From contig JAUMUT010000002.1 in assembly GCA_030530525.1 (NCBI GenBank), positions 62,001-126,000 on the forward strand: a DNA stretch of 64,000 nucleotides. The letters are read 5' to 3'. Every line of letters begins with the position of its first letter. The first letter of the stretch is position 1. The translations under genes were made by a program, and so were the position numbers. Below, piece by piece: positions 60,721 to 64,000 of this stretch. Under the pieces are notes generated by a model. That model did not search any database. It saw nothing but the letters and a program-made list of their open reading frames with translations, and had not been told where the DNA came from. The DNA is from Capnocytophaga sp. GTDB lineage: Bacteria; Bacteroidota; Bacteroidia; Flavobacteriales; Flavobacteriaceae.

Positions 60721-60728
60721 CAAAGATA
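60721..60728 (-). promoter_or_regulatory. -7 box (TATCTTTG) for the UPF0173 gene
   Basis: On the minus strand TATCTTTG lies 32 bases before the ATG. Confidence 0.6.
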
Positions 60729-60767
60729 CTATTTTTTTGAGCAAAAAAGAATTTTTTTCTGTTAAAA

Positions 60768-62264
60768 TTAAACCAAAAAAGGTTGTAATTTCTCTGCAAC
60801 ACTTCGGTCATTGGCAAGCCTTTGTATTTTATTTTGTCCGCCCAATTTTCCTAATGCTTTCATATAATCGGCAAAACCATTTTTACGTATTTTACTGATT
60901 TTCAGAGGTTGTAATACTTTTCCTTGAATAAGATCAAAGTAATAAACATTTTGTTTTTGCATAGCATTGTCCAATTCTTTGGCAAACGCATTTAAATCCG
61001 AAGGCTCAGTTTCAAACTCAATAAACCATTCGTGGTAAGGCAACTGACCAGAAGGAGGAATTACTTGTGGTGCAACAGAAAATTCTATTACACTACCTCC
61101 TTGATTTTCAATAGTTTGCTTAATAGCTTCTTCTACTTCTTTTGCTATAATATGTTCACCAAAGGCAGAAATATAGTGTTTTATTCGCCCTGAAACGATA
61201 ACCCGATAAGGATTTTTGGAAACAAATTGTACCGTATCTCCTATATTATACGCCCAAAGTCCTGCATTGGTAGAAATAATCATAGCGTAATTAACTCCTA
61301 TTTTTATATCTTTGATTGTCAGTCGTTTAGGGTTTTTTTCAAAAATTTCTTCAGCTTTTACAAATTCATAAAAAATACCTGAATTTAAGAGTAAAAGCAT
61401 TCCTTTTTCTTTCTGACTATCTTGGAAAGCGAAAAAACCTTCGCTGGCAGGGAAAAGCTCAATACTATCTACTTTTTTACCTATAAGATTCTCAAAATGA
61501 GACCGATAAGGTTCGTAATTAACTCCTCCGTAAATGAAAAGTTGGAAATTTTTAAATAAATCCGCAATTTTTTTATTACTTTTTTCTGTTAATTTTTCAA
61601 AATACATTTGTACCCACGAAGGTATTCCGCTAATGACGGTCATATTTTGCGTAATGGTTTCTTCTACGATTTTATCCACTTTGGTTTCCCAATCTTCTAT
61701 ACAATTGGTTTCCCACGAAGGGAGTCGGTTTTTTTGTAAATAATAAGGTACATAATGGGCAGAAATTCCTGAAAGGCGACCTATTTTTATCCCATTTTTT
61801 TCGCTTAAAATAGGGCTTCCTTGTAAGAAAATCATTCTTCCATCTACAAAATCCGCTTTTTTTGTTTCATTGATATACAATAAAATAGCGTTGCGAGCCG
61901 CTTGTATGTGGTAAGGAATAGATTCTTTGGAGATTGGAATGTATTTAACGCCACTTGTTGTTCCCGAAGTTTTGGCAAAATATAATGGTTTTCCTTTCCA
62001 AAGAATATTTTCTTCGCCGTCTATAACTCTTTGAATATAAGGGCTTAACTCTTCATAATCGCGGATAGGGACACGCTTGGCAAAATCCGAAGGAGTTTGT
62101 ATTTCTTCAAAATGATGATCTTTGCCAAAAGTGGTATTTTTAGCATTTTTTATCAATTCATTGAAAATTTTTTCTTGCGTTGCTATCGGATTTTTAGCCC
62201 ATTTATCTATTTGTTTTTTTACAAATTTTGCTACTATTTTTGCGGCAAATGATTTTATAGACAT
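60768..62264 (-). CDS. GH3-family acyl-adenylating enzyme
   Basis: 498 residues. It is similar to the GH3 auxin-responsive family, which belongs to the ANL adenylate-forming enzymes. Seen are YFAKTSGTTSGVKYIPIS (ATP phosphate loop), QLFIYGGVNYEPYRSHF, ELFPASEGFFAFQD, LWAYNIGDTVQFVS and VSGRIKHYISAFGEHI. In plants these enzymes conjugate amino acids to plant hormones; bacterial substrates are unknown. It lies 21 bases downstream of the membrane M23 peptidase gene. Confidence 0.88.
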   Translation of the reverse strand: MSIKSFAAKIVAKFVKKQIDKWAKNPIATQEKIFNELIKNAKNTTFGKDHHFEEIQTPSDFAKRVPIRDYEELSPYIQRVIDGEENILWKGKPLYFAKTSGTTSGVKYIPISKESIPYHIQAARNAILLYINETKKADFVDGRMIFLQGSPILSEKNGIKIGRLSGISAHYVPYYLQKNRLPSWETNCIEDWETKVDKIVEETITQNMTVISGIPSWVQMYFEKLTEKSNKKIADLFKNFQLFIYGGVNYEPYRSHFENLIGKKVDSIELFPASEGFFAFQDSQKEKGMLLLLNSGIFYEFVKAEEIFEKNPKRLTIKDIKIGVNYAMIISTNAGLWAYNIGDTVQFVSKNPYRVIVSGRIKHYISAFGEHIIAKEVEEAIKQTIENQGGSVIEFSVAPQVIPPSGQLPYHEWFIEFETEPSDLNAFAKELDNAMQKQNVYYFDLIQGKVLQPLKISKIRKNGFADYMKALGKLGGQNKIQRLANDRSVAEKLQPFLV

Positions 62265-62285
62265 TTTTTATTTTTTTAAAGATAT

Positions 62286-63167
62286 TTATTTGAAATTCAA
62301 GTAATTAAAAGGATTTACGGCATAGCCATTATTCCATAATTCAAAATGCAGATGCGCCCCTGTGGAAAGCTCACCAGTATTGCCAACTGTTGCGATAACT
62401 TCGCCTGCTTTTACAAAATCGCCCTGTTTTTTGGTAAGGCTTGCATTGTGTTTGTAGATGGAAATGAAATTATTTTCGTGTTCAATAATAATAACAAAGC
62501 CTGTTTTTACAGACCATTCAGAAAAAATAACCGTTCCGTTTGCAATGGACATTACAGGAGTACCTTCTTGCGCCACAATATCCACCCCGAAGTGCTTTTC
62601 GTCGGCTTTAAACGTATTGGTAACTGAGCCTTTTAGAGGGGTGAAAAAAAGTAAATTTTTCTTACTTGATGATGCAGCATTGAAAATGCTATATCGTTGT
62701 TCTTCGGCTACATCATTACGGAGTTTTATTTCCTCTTCGCTTGGGTCAATATTTAGATTAAAATCTGTAATATTCTTATTTACAGCGTTTTGCCAAAGAG
62801 AATCTTTGTCTAATTTTTCAGGTTTTATATCTCCGTTTAATACTTTTTGGATAGACTCAAAATAGGCTTGATTACCAGATATTTTCTGTTGAAGCGAATC
62901 GGTTTTGAAAGTCAAATGTACAATTTTTTGTTTGAGATCGGCCTCAGAAAAGCCTAAAATATATTGTCGTAAAGGAGTATAAATAATAACCAATGTAGTG
63001 AGTACAATCATTAATATAGCAAAGAGGCTACTATATACGAAAACATTTAGCCTGTTTAGGCGAAAAGTAGCCACATCTTCCAAGGAGTTTTCATTCATTA
63101 TCACGACACGATATTTGAATAACCACTTGCCTTTCATTGATTTATGTTTTTTTGTATTGGAACTCAT
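62286..63167 (-). CDS. Membrane-anchored M23 family peptidase
   Basis: 293 residues. A basic cytoplasmic N-terminus and a transmembrane helix (about 44-66) precede a coiled-coil region and a C-terminal M23 domain. The zinc ligands are in KHFGVDIVA and AHLHFELW, with the third motif IYKHNASL. KHFGVDI has the expected HxxxD spacing, so all key residues are present. It is probably a periplasmic peptidoglycan endopeptidase. It is the first gene of a unit with the GH3-family gene and has a TAATTTTG box upstream. The start at MSSNTKKHK is chosen because basic N-termini are usual for this group; an internal ATG at residue 11 is the alternative. Confidence 0.87.
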   Translation of the reverse strand: MSSNTKKHKSMKGKWLFKYRVVIMNENSLEDVATFRLNRLNVFVYSSLFAILMIVLTTLVIIYTPLRQYILGFSEADLKQKIVHLTFKTDSLQQKISGNQAYFESIQKVLNGDIKPEKLDKDSLWQNAVNKNITDFNLNIDPSEEEIKLRNDVAEEQRYSIFNAASSSKKNLLFFTPLKGSVTNTFKADEKHFGVDIVAQEGTPVMSIANGTVIFSEWSVKTGFVIIIEHENNFISIYKHNASLTKKQGDFVKAGEVIATVGNTGELSTGAHLHFELWNNGYAVNPFNYLNFK

Positions 63168-63216
63168 ATATTTTATTTATAGATGGTAAAAATAGTTATA
63201 ATTTTTCAATAAAATG

Positions 63217-63224
63217 CAAAATTA
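63217..63224 (-). promoter_or_regulatory. -7 box (TAATTTTG) for the M23-GH3 unit
   Basis: On the minus strand TAATTTTG lies 50 bases before the ATG, back to back with the tatA promoter. Confidence 0.58.
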
Positions 63225-63257
63225 ATATTTTTTTATCTTTTTTAAAAAAATAACTCG

Positions 63258-63265
63258 TATATTTG
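63258..63265 (+). promoter_or_regulatory. -7 box (TATATTTG) for tatA
   Basis: TATATTTG lies 21 bases before the tatA ATG. Confidence 0.62.
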
Positions 63266-63285
63266 CACCAAAAAAAGCGAAGAAT

Positions 63286-63498
63286 ATGTTAGCGCAAAGT
63301 GTATTTTTAGGTGTTATAGGAGGCTGGCAAGTAGTAGTAATTGTTGTATTAGCCTTATTATTTTTTGGAGGGAAAAAAATTCCTGAACTAATGCGTGGCT
63401 TGGGCGGAGGTATCCGCGAGTTTAAAGGAGCAATGCGTGAAGATGAAAAGCCAGAGACGGCAGAAGAAGAAAAAAAATTAAGGGATAAAAACGAATAA
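63286..63498 (+). CDS. tatA: Sec-independent translocase subunit TatA/TatE
   Basis: 70 residues. One N-terminal transmembrane helix (GGWQVVVIVVLALLFFGG) is followed by the hinge FGGKKIPELMRGLGGGIREF and a charged tail rich in Glu and Lys. This is the TatA/E layout; TatB is less likely given the length. It forms the pore for folded twin-arginine proteins. No tatC is adjacent. Confidence 0.93.
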   Translation: MLAQSVFLGVIGGWQVVVIVVLALLFFGGKKIPELMRGLGGGIREFKGAMREDEKPETAEEEKKLRDKNE

Positions 63499-63524
63499 AG
63501 TTTTTGGATTAGTTTCTCAATAGA

Positions 63525-63556
63525 AGTTATTAACAATTATGTTGATAACTTTTTTA
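63525..63556 (+). terminator. Intrinsic terminator after tatA
   Basis: An 11-bp stem AGTTATTAACA / TGTTGATAACT (one G-U) has a 4-base loop and six T. Confidence 0.8.
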
Positions 63557-63714
63557 TTATGAATAAGTTGCGTTTGCAATTATTGTAAATGTTAAATATT
63601 TTTTGTTTTTCCTATAAAAAAACGACAGAATATTTTAAGAAATAATAAGTATTTTTTTCTATAAAATATAAAAAAAATAGGAGTTTAAATGTTGATTTTT
63701 TATAAAAAAATATT

Positions 63715-63722
63715 TAACTTTG
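63715..63722 (+). promoter_or_regulatory. -7 box (TAACTTTG)
   Basis: TAACTTTG lies 18 bases before the ATG at 63740. Confidence 0.65.
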
Positions 63723-63739
63723 AGCAAAGAATTATAGAT

Positions 63740-64000
63740 ATGAAATCATATATTAGAATTTTTAGTTTTTTATTGATTTTCAGTGCATTTTCTGCTTTTG
63801 CACAAAAAAAATCATATTCTGTACGAACAGTTGCATTTTATAATGTAGAAAATTTGTTTGATACTATTAACGACCCTAAAAAATTTGATGACGACCGCAC
63901 CCCAACAGGTAAAGACCATTGGACAAGCGAGCATTACAACGACCACTTGAATAAATTGGGAGCAACGATTGCCAAAATAGGGAAAGAAGTTACAGGGCAA
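63740..64000 (+). CDS. Exported endonuclease/exonuclease/phosphatase-fold protein (partial)
   Basis: The first 87 residues are present and the frame runs off the right edge. A signal peptide ends near AFAQ (residue 22). The start of the fold is clear: VAFYNVENLFDTINDPKKFD followed by DRTPTGKDHWTSEHYNDHLNKL, which in Bacteroidota marks exported endonuclease/exonuclease/phosphatase family proteins. The N and E of YNVENLFD are the first metal-binding residues. The substrate, nucleic acid or phosphodiester, is unknown. Confidence 0.85.
   Translation, partial: MKSYIRIFSFLLIFSAFSAFAQKKSYSVRTVAFYNVENLFDTINDPKKFDDDRTPTGKDHWTSEHYNDHLNKLGATIAKIGKEVTGQ

Noticed and set aside
1..64000. Insertion sequences, prophage or CRISPR arrays
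   Set aside because: No transposase, integrase, phage structural gene, terminal inverted repeat or regularly spaced repeat array was seen on either strand.

Overview
The window looks like chromosome from a low-GC Bacteroidota bacterium, most likely a flavobacterium close to Capnocytophaga (C. canimorsus or C. cynodegmi type). Four things support this: promoters of the TAnnTTTG type directly upstream of many genes; a gldA gliding-motility ABC gene; two lipoproteins whose first residues after the lipobox Cys fit the surface-export signal described in C. canimorsus (X-K-[D/E]-[D/E]-X); and a Na+-translocating NADH:quinone reductase plus NrfHA/CcsBA respiration set. The genus is inferred from gene content, not from an rRNA. 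I see no insertion sequence, prophage or CRISPR array.

Layout. 1-12.7 kb: heme (hemB), a MORN-repeat protein, lipoprotein and gldA, pheT-recR, a 2-oxoacid dehydrogenase E2, aroK, a trans-sulfuration PLP enzyme and an FMN lactate dehydrogenase. 12.7-25.3 kb: a small duplicated-cysteine protein, a LACTB-like serine hydrolase, yicC and a DUF1444 gene, a DPP7-type dipeptidyl peptidase, a metallo-beta-lactamase-fold hydrolase, a membrane acyltransferase followed by a stop-free in-frame tail, L31, ftsE with an M23 peptidase, tRNA-Arg and yqeY. 25.4-37.5 kb: an S41 peptidase lipoprotein with menB, META lipoprotein, PAS protein, L21 (with an extra C-terminal domain)-L27, queH, bioB, then a trp leader/attenuator in front of a solitary trpB, a predicted surface lipoprotein divergent from an XRE regulator, fabD and a GH27 alpha-galactosidase. 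37.7-45.1 kb: nqrABCDEF, interrupted after nqrA by a SUFU-domain gene and a ClbS/DfsB-like gene. 45.5-51.2 kb: nrfHA, ccsBA and an outer-membrane beta-barrel gene. 51.2-64 kb: dedA, a TPR protein, a glycerophosphodiesterase lipoprotein, gltA, ftsQA (without ftsZ), gmk-nadD, rpmH, a UPF0173 hydrolase, a GH3-family gene, a membrane M23 peptidase, tatA and the start of an endonuclease/exonuclease/phosphatase-fold gene.

How it works together. The energy section couples a sodium-pumping NADH dehydrogenase to menaquinone (menB is nearby). Periplasmic nitrite ammonification by NrfHA follows, with its own cytochrome c maturation pair CcsBA. Several genes serve envelope and division (ftsE plus a LytM-type peptidase, ftsQA, a second M23 peptidase). 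The most striking regulatory element is the trp leader: a 19-codon peptide with three consecutive Trp codons, followed by mutually exclusive hairpins ending in an intrinsic terminator, controlling trpB alone. The most striking gene-order anomaly is the two-gene insertion inside the nqr operon.
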